This document shows positions 1 to 5,288 of a stretch of 5,288 nt of DNA, piece by piece. The stretch is from Sedimentisphaerales bacterium (GTDB lineage: Bacteria; Planctomycetota; Phycisphaerae; Sedimentisphaerales; SM23-30): NCBI GenBank assembly GCA_030636065.1, contig DAOVXR010000140.1, positions 1 to 5,288 of the forward strand, read 5' to 3'. The translations under genes and the position numbers were made by a program. Below the pieces are notes generated by a model, which worked only from the letters and a program-made list of their open reading frames with translations, made no database searches and was not told the origin of the DNA. Position 1 is the stretch's first letter. Each line of letters begins with the position of its first letter.

Positions 1-111
1 ACCGACCTGGTGGTCTATGGCGAAAACCCCGGCGGCAAACTTGTCAAGGCGGAGAAATTGGGTGTGGAGACGATGGCAGCAGAAAAATTTTTGGAAGTGT
101 TCTATAAATAA
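1..111 (+). CDS. ligA: C-terminal end of a BRCT-domain protein, probably NAD-dependent DNA ligase LigA (5' end outside window)
   Basis: Reading from base 1, 36 codons remain before TAA at 109-111. The visible peptide contains TDLVVYGENPGGKL, then KAEKLGV and a final EKFLEV. This is the usual closing pattern of the BRCT domain at the C terminus of bacterial NAD-dependent DNA ligases (T-D-x-V-V-x-G-E-x-x-G-x-K-L-x-K-A-x-x-L-G-V). In LigA this domain follows the adenylation, OB and helix-hairpin-helix domains and helps bind nicked DNA during replication and repair. Only the last part of the BRCT domain is visible, so another BRCT protein cannot be excluded, but the GE(N)PG-K-L-x-K-A spacing is most typical of LigA. 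The stop codon is 9 nt before the pgsA start, which suggests shared transcription. Confidence 0.75.
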   Translation, partial: TDLVVYGENPGGKLVKAEKLGVETMAAEKFLEVFYK

Positions 112-120
112 GAGTTAATT

Positions 121-750
121 ATGGCAAAATTGCGGATGTCGTGGCCGAATCGGATTACACTGGGGCGGATATTTATGACCGGTCCGTTTGTAATCGCGAT
201 GCTGAATATCAATGAGCCGCAGTATCAGCCGTGGGCACGGTATGGGGCGATGGCGGTTTTTGTCGTCATCGCCATTAGCGACGCTCTGGACGGCTACATG
301 GCACGGCGCAACCATAGCGTTACCATGTTAGGCACGTTTCTGGACCCACTGGCAGACAAGCTGTTGATTACCTGCTGCTGTCTGCTGCTGGCAGCCAAAA
401 ATACCGCTGTGCCAAATATGGAACTTCCCGACTGGGTGGTTGTGCTAATCATCGGCAAAGACCTCTATATCACATTGGGGTTTGTCGTTATCTACCTGAT
501 TACCTCAGAAATGAAAATCGCTCCGGTAACGATGGGCAAGGCCTGCACCGCACTGCAAATTGCGATGGTTTTTGCCATCCTGTTATGGCCGGACGCTGAG
601 GGGCTGTTTCCGGGATTTTCATACGTAGTCCGGTTTTTGTGGTTGGCGGCGGCAGCGTCGGCAGTGGCAAGCGTGATTATCTATACCCGCAAAGGAACCC
701 AGTATCTAAACCAATTCGAACAACAGATGATGAAAAATAAGGGCAAGTAA
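121..750 (+). CDS. pgsA: CDP-diacylglycerol--glycerol-3-phosphate 3-phosphatidyltransferase (phosphatidylglycerophosphate synthase)
   Basis: This 209-residue inner-membrane enzyme transfers a phosphatidyl group from CDP-diacylglycerol to glycerol 3-phosphate, the committed step to phosphatidylglycerol and cardiolipin. The CDP-alcohol phosphatidyltransferase signature is complete: D54-x2-D57-G58-x2-A61-R62-x8-G71-x3-D75-x3-D79, whose aspartates bind the two metal ions and the substrate. The N-terminal WPNRITLGRI (residues 8-17) is the usual PgsA start region. Hydrophobic stretches at about 11-30, 39-53, 81-93, 105-127, 142-157 and 166-187 give the expected six membrane segments, and the length is normal. 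The start at 121 has a weak AAGAG-type ribosome site (110-114) overlapping the upstream stop. An in-frame ATG at 136 is the alternative. The C-terminal tail is charged (QQMMKNKGK). Related CDP-alcohol transferases (for example phosphatidylserine synthase) are less likely given the length and N terminus. Confidence 0.88.
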   Translation: MAKLRMSWPNRITLGRIFMTGPFVIAMLNINEPQYQPWARYGAMAVFVVIAISDALDGYMARRNHSVTMLGTFLDPLADKLLITCCCLLLAAKNTAVPNMELPDWVVVLIIGKDLYITLGFVVIYLITSEMKIAPVTMGKACTALQIAMVFAILLWPDAEGLFPGFSYVVRFLWLAAAASAVASVIIYTRKGTQYLNQFEQQMMKNKGK

Positions 751-762
751 ATTAACCAAAGT

Positions 763-791
763 TTTACAAAAGCCTTGAAATAGTGTATAAT
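763..791 (+). promoter_or_regulatory. Sigma-70-type promoter of ribBA
   Basis: TTTACA (763-768) matches the -35 consensus at five of six positions. After a 17-nt spacer comes a perfect TATAAT -10 box (786-791). It lies in the 89-nt gap between pgsA and ribBA, and predicts transcription starting near 797-799. That excludes the in-frame GTG at 783 as a start codon and leaves roughly 42 nt of leader before the ATG at 840. Confidence 0.75.
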
Positions 792-810
792 TACTCGTTG
801 GGTATGTACA

Positions 811-826
811 AACCGTTGAAACGGTT
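811..826. repeat. Short perfect inverted repeat in the ribBA leader
   Basis: AACCGTT (811-817) and AACGGTT (820-826) are exact inverted copies separated by GA. They lie between the predicted transcription start (about 798) and the chosen ATG (840). As RNA this is a small stem of about 6 bp with a UGAA loop, and as DNA it is an operator-sized palindrome. It is too short to be an FMN riboswitch, the usual riboflavin-gene control. The arms are exact, but a regulatory role is a guess. Confidence 0.4.
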
Positions 827-839
827 GATGGGAAAATTT

Positions 840-2072
840 ATGTGTTTCAGCAGTATTGAAAGTGTGATAGCCGATCTGAAGGCCGGAAAAATGATCGTGC
901 TGGCCGATGACGAAAATCGTGAGAACGAGGGCGATTTGGTCTGCGCAGCGGAAAAAGTTACGCCCGATATAGTAAATTTCATGGCCACGCACGGGCGAGG
1001 GATGATATGTCTGCCGCTGACAAACGAAAAGTGCGACAGTTTGCAACTTCATCCGCAGACCGGCAACAATACGGCACCCCTGCAAACCGCGTTCACGGTA
1101 ACAATCGACGCGGCAGCGGGCGTTACGACAGGTATCTCGGCTGCCGACCGTGCCCAGACGATACAACAGTCGATTCGTGACGATTGTCGGCCGGGCGAGT
1201 TGGTGCGGCCCGGTCATATATTCCCGTTGCGGGCATGCGATGGAGGTGTGCTGGTGCGGGCGGGCCAAACAGAAGGGTCAGTTGACCTGGCACGTTTGGC
1301 GGGACTAAAACCGGCAGGGGTAATTTGTGAGATAATGAACCCCGACGGGACGATGGCACGAGTACCGCACTTAATTGAGTTCTGCAAAGAACACAACCTG
1401 AAAATGACGACAATAGCGGCCCTGATCGAATATCGAATACAACGCGAAATGCTGGTTAAGCGAATCGAAAGCGTGGATTTACCAACCGATTGCGGAGTGT
1501 TTCGACTGATCGGATACGAAACATTAGTAGATAATAACACGCACCTGGCACTGTGCAAAGGGGACGTAGGCAAAACAGACAAAAACGGCAATGTAATTCC
1601 GCAAAAAAATACCGTGCTGGTAAGAGTACATAGCGAATGTCTTACAGGCGATATTTTTCATTCGCTACGATGCGATTGCGGTGATCAGTTGCATGAGGCG
1701 ATGCGCCGAATCGAAAAAGCCGGCCAAGGCGCGATTATCTATCTGAGGCAGGAGGGTCGGGGGATCGGGCTGGCGGCCAAGCTGCAGGCCTATCATCTGC
1801 AGGATATGGGGATGGATACAGTACAGGCCAATGAATGGCTGGGCTACGAAGCGGACAAACGAGATTACGGTATCGGAGCGCAAATCTGCCGCGATCTGGG
1901 ACTGCACAAAATAGAAATAATGACCAATAATCCCATCAAGACCAATCGACTACAAGTATATGGTATTGACGTGGTCAAACAAATACCAATAGAAATACCG
2001 ACCACCGAACACAACCGCCGTTATATGAAAACAAAACGCGATAAAATGGGGCACTTGCTCCGCGATGTATAA
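840..2072 (+). CDS. ribBA: RibBA: 3,4-dihydroxy-2-butanone 4-phosphate synthase fused to GTP cyclohydrolase II
   Basis: This 410-residue cytosolic fusion makes both starting materials of riboflavin: dihydroxybutanone phosphate from ribulose 5-phosphate (RibB, about 1-200) and the diaminopyrimidine from GTP (RibA, about 206-410). RibB motifs are [11 protein letters not shown] (23-33, acidic active-site loop with E28 and E30), [10 protein letters not shown] (49-58), [11 protein letters not shown] (94-104), RPGHIFPL (123-130) and E164. The RibA half has the zinc ligands C267, C278 and C280 (C-x10-C-x-C), RQEGRGIGL (303-311), Y318, R341 (the arginine equivalent to the E. coli nucleophile) and TNNPIK with K367. 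Oddity: the GHTEA motif reads GQTEG, so Q143 replaces the metal-binding histidine (H153 in E. coli RibB). The RibA half looks intact. The ATG at 840 was chosen because [10 protein letters not shown] aligns with usual RibB starts, a purine-rich GATGGGA (827-833) precedes it, and the earlier in-frame GTG at 783 lies inside the promoter. ATGs at 804 and 828 are possible but would add non-family residues. The gene has its own promoter and terminator. Confidence 0.93.
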   Translation: MCFSSIESVIADLKAGKMIVLADDENRENEGDLVCAAEKVTPDIVNFMATHGRGMICLPLTNEKCDSLQLHPQTGNNTAPLQTAFTVTIDAAAGVTTGISAADRAQTIQQSIRDDCRPGELVRPGHIFPLRACDGGVLVRAGQTEGSVDLARLAGLKPAGVICEIMNPDGTMARVPHLIEFCKEHNLKMTTIAALIEYRIQREMLVKRIESVDLPTDCGVFRLIGYETLVDNNTHLALCKGDVGKTDKNGNVIPQKNTVLVRVHSECLTGDIFHSLRCDCGDQLHEAMRRIEKAGQGAIIYLRQEGRGIGLAAKLQAYHLQDMGMDTVQANEWLGYEADKRDYGIGAQICRDLGLHKIEIMTNNPIKTNRLQVYGIDVVKQIPIEIPTTEHNRRYMKTKRDKMGHLLRDV

Positions 2073-2083
2073 AGCTACCGCGA

Positions 2084-2107
2084 AAGAGGTGGCATAGCCA
2101 CTTTTTC
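2084..2107 (+). terminator. Rho-independent terminator of ribBA
   Basis: The stem GTGGC (2089-2093) pairs with GCCAC (2097-2101) around an ATA loop. It is followed directly by TTTTTCT (2102-2108) and preceded by a purine run (AAAGAG) that can extend the stem through A-U and G-U pairs. It starts about 12 nt after the ribBA stop codon. The layout is a classical intrinsic terminator on the plus strand. Confidence 0.75.
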
Positions 2108-2155
2108 TGTTCTGCATGGATGGCAAACCACGCTCCCGTTGGTCGCTATCCGAAA

Positions 2156-2164
2156 TGGTAGAAT
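2156..2164 (+). promoter_or_regulatory. Possible extended -10 promoter for the lipoprotein gene
   Basis: TG-G-TAGAAT (2156-2164) fits an extended -10 element (TGnTATAAT with one mismatch) and lies between the ribBA terminator and the lipoprotein ribosome site. No good -35 box is visible at normal spacing. The predicted transcription start near 2171 leaves about 20 nt before the Shine-Dalgarno sequence at 2191. The evidence is modest. Confidence 0.3.
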
Positions 2165-2190
2165 TGCAAGATTGGAACAGATTTTAACAT

Positions 2191-2202
2191 AGGAGAGAGA
2201 AT
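2191..2202 (+). promoter_or_regulatory. Strong Shine-Dalgarno sequence lacking a start codon at the expected position
   Basis: AGGAGAGAGA (2191-2200) is a strong ribosome binding site. The start codon would be expected around 2201, but the bases there read ATAAAACG rather than ATGAAAACG. One missing G after 2202 would explain this. With it restored, the ATG opens directly into the frame of the lipoprotein gene. As written, the in-frame codons here are AAT AAA ACG, none of them a normal start. Confidence 0.6.
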
Positions 2203-2241
2203 AAAACGAAAACTCAAAATATATTACGTTTCCTGGTTTAT

Positions 2242-2736
2242 GTGATGATTTTCATATGTCCACTTGGCGGGTGTCGGCATGTTCCCATAGGCTCGAAGAA
2301 AGGGGGCGATATACAACCGAAGCAGGGATTTCAGCCAACAAAAGTAATTCTACAGGCATCGTTCACTCATATCATACCAAAACAAACAAAAGCGAATCAG
2401 GCAGGGCAGATAGAAACATACATAAGGCTGACAGACCAGTTCGGCGATCCGCTAAAAGCGCTTGGGCGATTCCATTTCGAGTTGTTCGAATATCGGCAGG
2501 CAGCCTCCGATCCGCGGGGGCGACGCTTTTCCATAAACGGGGTTCAAAAGTTCGACCTGACTGAAATTGACGCCAATCAACAACATTGGGACAGCATAAC
2601 AGGTAATTATCGATTCACCCTGAAGCTGCCCAACACACCGGACGGGCCACCGAAAACAATAGCGGTACAGGTTACTTTCTCGGCCGATTCCGGTCTTCGG
2701 CTGGAAGGAATTCTGGTCGTAGCACAAAGAAAATAA
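2242..2736 (+). CDS. Small lipoprotein of unknown function, apparently missing its original start codon
   Basis: I do not recognise this family. From the GTG at 2242 (next ATG at 2245) the protein is 164 residues and begins MMIFICPLGGC, a short hydrophobic stretch ending in the lipobox L-G-G-C (C11). A start here lacks a positively charged n-region and a ribosome site. The frame is open back to 2188, and the codons upstream (2203-2241) encode KTKTQNILRFLVY, a fitting basic and hydrophobic signal start. The natural protein was therefore probably about 178 residues, with the lipidated cysteine at 25 and an ATG near 2201 lost to a one-base deletion. The mature part is about 154 residues, polar and predicted to be mostly beta strand, with segments such as IETYIRLTDQFGDPLKALG, FHFELFEYRQ and YRFTLKLPN, suggesting a small beta-sandwich domain on the periplasmic side of a membrane. 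It has no catalytic motif I can name. It sits behind the ribBA terminator, so it is unlikely to belong to riboflavin synthesis, and it converges with the next gene. Confidence 0.6.
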   Translation: MMIFICPLGGCRHVPIGSKKGGDIQPKQGFQPTKVILQASFTHIIPKQTKANQAGQIETYIRLTDQFGDPLKALGRFHFELFEYRQAASDPRGRRFSINGVQKFDLTEIDANQQHWDSITGNYRFTLKLPNTPDGPPKTIAVQVTFSADSGLRLEGILVVAQRK

Positions 2737-2813
2737 CTGGTAACCGTGTTATCATCACTTAGAGCAGTTTCAACTCTATGATTTTTGCACCTTCTATCGG
2801 GTTGTCGCTTTAA

Positions 2814-4004
2814 CTACTCAACGCCATTGAGCCAGTAGTTCGCAAAGTCTGCAAAATCTATCATATCAACCTTATTGTCGTAATTAGTATCAACCGCTGA
2901 GTATTTTCTCAAGAGCGGACATATCTGGTCTTCTTCAATATTCCAGACGGTTATCAAATCCCACCCGGCATCTAAAAATGTGCTTACCGTTTTCATCTCA
3001 GCGGTGGTCTTGCCTGTTCCGCCGGCACTGGTGCTTTGGCCGGAAGTTTCCGTATCCCAAAAGCAGTCGTTGACGGTGCCATCATAATCGATTCCGCACA
3101 GGCCGCCGACATTACTCCCTCCTGTAACCGAGCCGCCGGCATAGCAGTTGCTTATGGTGCTGGTTTGATTACCTCCGCACAGGCCGCCGAGGTTGTAAGA
3201 ACCAATAACCGAACCGGTGGCATAGCAGTTGATAATGGTGCTATTGATATTGTGTCCGCATAGGCCGCCAACGCCAGATACTGCTCCATCGGCATATCCA
3301 GTGGTATAGCAGTTGCTAATGATGCCGTCTTCATTGTATCCACACAGGCCGCCGAGATAAGAACTGCCTGTAACCGAACCGCTTGAATGACAATTGCGGA
3401 TGATACCATGATTTCGCCCACACAGACCGCCGAGATAACAAGAACCCTCCACCGAACCAGTGGCATAGCAGTTGGTGATTGTGCCGTTTTGATTGTATCC
3501 ACACAGACCGCCGAGATAATAAGCATAATCCGCGCTGATGATATTGCAATCTTTTATGCCGAGATTTTTGACTTCTGCATCAGAACCATAAATTTTGCCG
3601 AACAGGCCGAGATAACTATTTGGATCTGCGACGATTTCGATGCTAAGATTGCTGATTGTATGGTCATTACCATCAAAGATGCCCGTGAACACCGTGCCCT
3701 GAAATTTATTGTAAAAACCTGAAGTACTCGGTGCGATGACGGCGTTGGTATAAGTTATTCTGCCGCTTAGAGCCGGGTCAAGGTCTATATCGCAATCAAG
3801 CCTGGTACAATCATCCCAGTAATTCGGATCAGAGGCAAACTCATCAAAATCATCGAAATCCTCTATCAGATATGGATAAGCCTCCGAACCATCGGTCAGC
3901 GGCTCAGTACCTGCCCCCATATCACCGTTAACAGCAAAAACTGTAGTTGAAAAAACTGCCGATATAATCGCTGCTGTCAATACTGTAATACTTTGTCTTC
4001 TCAT
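2814..4004 (-). CDS. Secreted GLUG-repeat protein with C-terminal dockerin-like module
   Basis: This 396-residue exported protein begins MRRQSITVL with a signal peptide (basic start, hydrophobic core, probable cleavage after VFA at about 24). Residues 38-125 hold a conserved lead-in, with PYLIEDFDDFDEFASDPNYW and then TGIFDGNDHTISNL, seen ahead of GLUG arrays. Six GLUG repeats follow, each GGLCG...NC(Y/H/F), with GGLCG at 165, 192, 218, 246, 273 and 300, so the period is 26-28 residues. After the array comes the typical closing segment SAGGTGKTTAEMKT. The protein ends in one dockerin-like calcium loop (D372-T-N374-Y-D376-N-K-V-D380-M-I-D383) and FANYWL. Such modules probably mediate surface attachment or protein-protein contact. 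The fold is likely a beta-solenoid, with ligand unknown. The start is the ATG at 4004, with AGGAGG at 4012-4017 and a 7-nt gap. The GTG at 4007 is the alternative. It converges with the lipoprotein gene across a 77-nt gap in which I see no clear terminator. Confidence 0.85.
   Translation of the reverse strand: MRRQSITVLTAAIISAVFSTTVFAVNGDMGAGTEPLTDGSEAYPYLIEDFDDFDEFASDPNYWDDCTRLDCDIDLDPALSGRITYTNAVIAPSTSGFYNKFQGTVFTGIFDGNDHTISNLSIEIVADPNSYLGLFGKIYGSDAEVKNLGIKDCNIISADYAYYLGGLCGYNQNGTITNCYATGSVEGSCYLGGLCGRNHGIIRNCHSSGSVTGSSYLGGLCGYNEDGIISNCYTTGYADGAVSGVGGLCGHNINSTIINCYATGSVIGSYNLGGLCGGNQTSTISNCYAGGSVTGGSNVGGLCGIDYDGTVNDCFWDTETSGQSTSAGGTGKTTAEMKTVSTFLDAGWDLITVWNIEEDQICPLLRKYSAVDTNYDNKVDMIDFADFANYWLNGVE
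3060..3518 (-). repeat. Tandem GLUG repeats within the secreted-protein gene
   Basis: Six units of about 78-84 bases encode the GLUG repeats. They remain similar at DNA level: on the plus strand CACA(G/A)(G/A)CCGCCGAGATAA recurs near 3343, 3420 and 3501, with more diverged copies near 3251, 3177 and 3096. The middle unit (near 3251) is the least similar. Conserved DNA as well as protein suggests duplication or homogenisation within the gene. Confidence 0.8.
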
Positions 4005-4019
4005 CACTCCTCCTCCTTA

Positions 4020-4170
4020 AAATTTCCATTAAAACCAAACAACAACTCAAACATCTTAACTCCCATCCCACAATAACAGATAAAGACCGTTAAAACAAGC
4101 AAAAACTGTACCTATGGCGGCAATAGTACCGAACACACTAAAACTAATTTGTAACCGTTCACGCTTTTTA
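4020..4170. other. AT-rich upstream region of the GLUG-protein gene
   Basis: This non-coding stretch lies directly upstream of the minus-strand GLUG-protein gene and presumably carries its promoter and leader. Read on the minus strand it is rich in T-runs, but I could not find a convincing -35/-10 pair; the best are weak matches such as TTGCTT with TGTTAT. No open frame here has coding character. Confidence 0.4.
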
Positions 4171-4296
4171 TCCGCCTGTGGCGGACTTTCTTTCGCCCTT
4201 TCAGGGCTTTATAGTCAAACGGCGGGCGTGGTCCGGCCGACTTAAGAACCCCCGCCCCAGCCTTCGCTGGGACATGCTTGACAGTAGGGGCTGGGA
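4171..4296. repeat. Cluster of GC-rich palindromes (REP-like intergenic hairpins)
   Basis: Three perfect hairpins lie within about 125 bases: TCCGCC-TGT-GGCGGA (4171-4185), GCCCT-TTC-AGGGC (4195-4207, followed by TTTATAG) and CCCAGC-CTTC-GCTGGG (4256-4271). A further GGCTGGG (4289-4295) can pair with CCCAGCC (4256-4262) as an alternative stem. The block is clearly more GC-rich than the AT-rich DNA to its left. It sits just past the stop codon of the minus-strand barrel gene. It could be a dispersed REP-like element, a transcription end signal, or both. No long T-run follows a stem on the minus strand, so a standard terminator for that gene is not supported. Confidence 0.5.
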
Positions 4297-4303
4297 ATAC
4301 GGC

Positions 4304-5288
4304 TCAAAAATAATATCTTATCCGCAATTCTATTCTGTAATCATTCAGTTTTTCTCCGAACTCGGTGTATGAGTCCCCGACAAGAAAGGTTGTTTTCAGT
4401 CGAAGGTCCAGATTTTTGACGCCGGTGTACGAGAATTCGGGGCCAACGGAAAGGCTTTTGTCATCGATGTTATATATTCCTGTTAACGAGGGCGTGAAAT
4501 ATAATATATCAAAAGGCTCTTTCTGGCTGGCGCGTAAATAGAGATAGTCTCGCATGGGATTTTTTCTATTATAATTTCCTCCCGCTACGTTCGATGCTTT
4601 TTGTAAAAGAGAATCGTCACCTGAAATAAGATACGTATCGTAACCGGTGTCTATGAACGAAAAATAGTCTGTCATTTCGCTCCGGGCAAGGCCTGTCGCA
4701 TCATGAAAATACTCGAAGATATATGTCGTATCCGATCCGGTCAGGTATCGCAGGCCAAACAGGCAGCTTGTTGCATCATACTTTTTATCGAAGACTGTCC
4801 CGTTACCATCGATGAAACTTTTCTTGTGGTCATTGACGAACGCAAGCTCTCCGTGTATCTCAAAATTAGAGGTGATGTTCCTGGAAAAATCCATCCCGTA
4901 TCGGCTTGTCTTGCTTCCGCCCGTAAGAAAAACAAAGTCAATATCCGTGTCATAAAGCAGAAAATACATTTTTCCCGCAATATTCAAGCGGTTAACTTTT
5001 CCGAAATCGTCATTCAGATGGTCATAAACAGGCATCAAAACCGGTGTGAAAGAGAACGTTTTTAAATGGCTGTCAAAACTCTTAATGTAATCCGCAGACA
5101 CCACTACAAAGCCTTCACGGGCAAGTTCGGGGTCGTCGGGGTCTTTTGGTCTGTCCAGAAACGCCATAGGGTTCCAGGCGTATCCCTTGCCCCATTTTAA
5201 TGTTTTTTTGCCTATATTAAAATTAAACGCTGACGACGGCCTTAATGACATATAGCCTTCATAAAGTGTCGTCTCTTCCGAGCATCCG
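4304..5288 (-). CDS. Probable outer-membrane beta-barrel protein, C-terminal 328 residues (5' end outside window)
   Basis: The frame is open to the right edge. Residues before the internal methionine at 5249-5251 read GCSEETTLYEGY, so that methionine is not a natural start and the gene continues beyond the window. The visible 328 residues show the look of an outer-membrane barrel: many alternating hydrophobic/polar strands rich in Y, F, G, D and T (FEIHGELAF, TTYIFEYFHD, ILYFTPSLTGIYNI, SVGPEFSYTG, LDLRLKTTFLVGDSY), polar loops between them, and a closing strand YRIELRIRYYF with terminal phenylalanine, the usual signal for barrel assembly. Near the visible start, NIGKKTLKWGKGYAWNP followed by FLDRPKDPDDPELAREGF looks like a conserved, family-specific segment. 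I cannot name the family or substrate. No signal peptide can be seen because that end is missing. The stop TGA (4304-4306) lies just beside the hairpin cluster. Confidence 0.7.
   Translation of the reverse strand, partial: GCSEETTLYEGYMSLRPSSAFNFNIGKKTLKWGKGYAWNPMAFLDRPKDPDDPELAREGFVVVSADYIKSFDSHLKTFSFTPVLMPVYDHLNDDFGKVNRLNIAGKMYFLLYDTDIDFVFLTGGSKTSRYGMDFSRNITSNFEIHGELAFVNDHKKSFIDGNGTVFDKKYDATSCLFGLRYLTGSDTTYIFEYFHDATGLARSEMTDYFSFIDTGYDTYLISGDDSLLQKASNVAGGNYNRKNPMRDYLYLRASQKEPFDILYFTPSLTGIYNIDDKSLSVGPEFSYTGVKNLDLRLKTTFLVGDSYTEFGEKLNDYRIELRIRYYF

Noticed and set aside
783..839. Longer ribBA start at GTG 783 (or ATG 804 / ATG 828)
   Set aside because: GTG 783 lies within the promoter, just before the TATAAT box and upstream of the predicted transcription start. 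ATG 804 would leave almost no leader, 828 has no ribosome site, and none of the added residues resemble RibB.
681..1591. Several long minus-strand open frames opposite pgsA and ribBA
   Set aside because: They are antisense to well-supported conserved genes, have no ribosome sites and encode Arg/His/Pro/Cys-rich peptides with no domain character.
2256..2564. Overlapping plus-strand frame of about 102 codons inside the lipoprotein gene
   Set aside because: The product is Arg/Ser-rich with no signal or motif, while the other frame has a lipobox and beta-strand pattern.
3060..3560. Possible CRISPR-like array from regularly spaced repeats
   Set aside because: The spacing follows the 26-28 residue GLUG protein period, the repeats are imperfect, and the region is one continuous coding frame.
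4171..4210. Intrinsic terminator for the minus-strand barrel gene
   Set aside because: Read on the minus strand the stems are followed by A-rich rather than T-rich sequence, so the standard signal is absent.
4178..4372. Small plus-strand open frame of 64 codons across the hairpin block
   Set aside because: It is built mostly from the palindromic repeats, runs into the end of the barrel gene on the opposite strand, and lacks a ribosome site.
4703..5065. Plus-strand open frame of about 120 codons opposite the barrel gene
   Set aside because: It is antisense to a frame with clear beta-barrel character; no ribosome site or recognisable domain.

Overview
The window looks like chromosomal DNA of a Gram-negative bacterium, most plausibly a planctomycete of the Phycisphaerae type. 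This is an inference. It rests on a secreted protein with six GLUG repeats and a single C-terminal dockerin-like calcium loop ending in a WL motif, a combination I associate with that class. A lipoprotein with a lipobox and an outer-membrane barrel ending in phenylalanine also point to a didermic envelope. There are no tRNA or rRNA genes, CRISPR arrays, transposases or phage genes.

Left part, plus strand (1-2107). This is housekeeping DNA: the 3' end of a BRCT-domain gene (very likely ligA, NAD-dependent DNA ligase), then pgsA (phosphatidylglycerophosphate synthase) 9 nt later, then ribBA (bifunctional entry enzyme of riboflavin synthesis). ribBA has its own near-consensus promoter, TTTACA-N17-TATAAT at 763-791, a short leader with a small perfect inverted repeat, and an intrinsic terminator at about 2084-2107. 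It therefore looks like an independent transcription unit, while ligA and pgsA are probably co-transcribed.

Middle part (2108-2736, plus strand). A small lipoprotein of unknown function follows. Its strong Shine-Dalgarno sequence and an excellent lipoprotein signal peptide are both present, but the start codon that should join them is missing. Adding one G after position 2202 would create an ATG at the right spacing and in frame, so this is either a start-codon lesion or a base-calling error.

Right part (2814-5288, minus strand). A GLUG-repeat secreted protein with a regular cysteine pattern converges on the lipoprotein gene. About 300 nt upstream of it lie a cluster of GC-rich hairpins (4171-4296) and then the 3' portion of a gene for a probable outer-membrane beta-barrel, which runs off the right edge.

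The most notable observations are a histidine-to-glutamine change at the predicted metal-binding position of the RibB half of RibBA, and the one-base start-codon lesion in the lipoprotein gene. I found no convincing new multi-gene system. The left half is ordinary housekeeping and the right half is ordinary envelope or secreted accessory genes.
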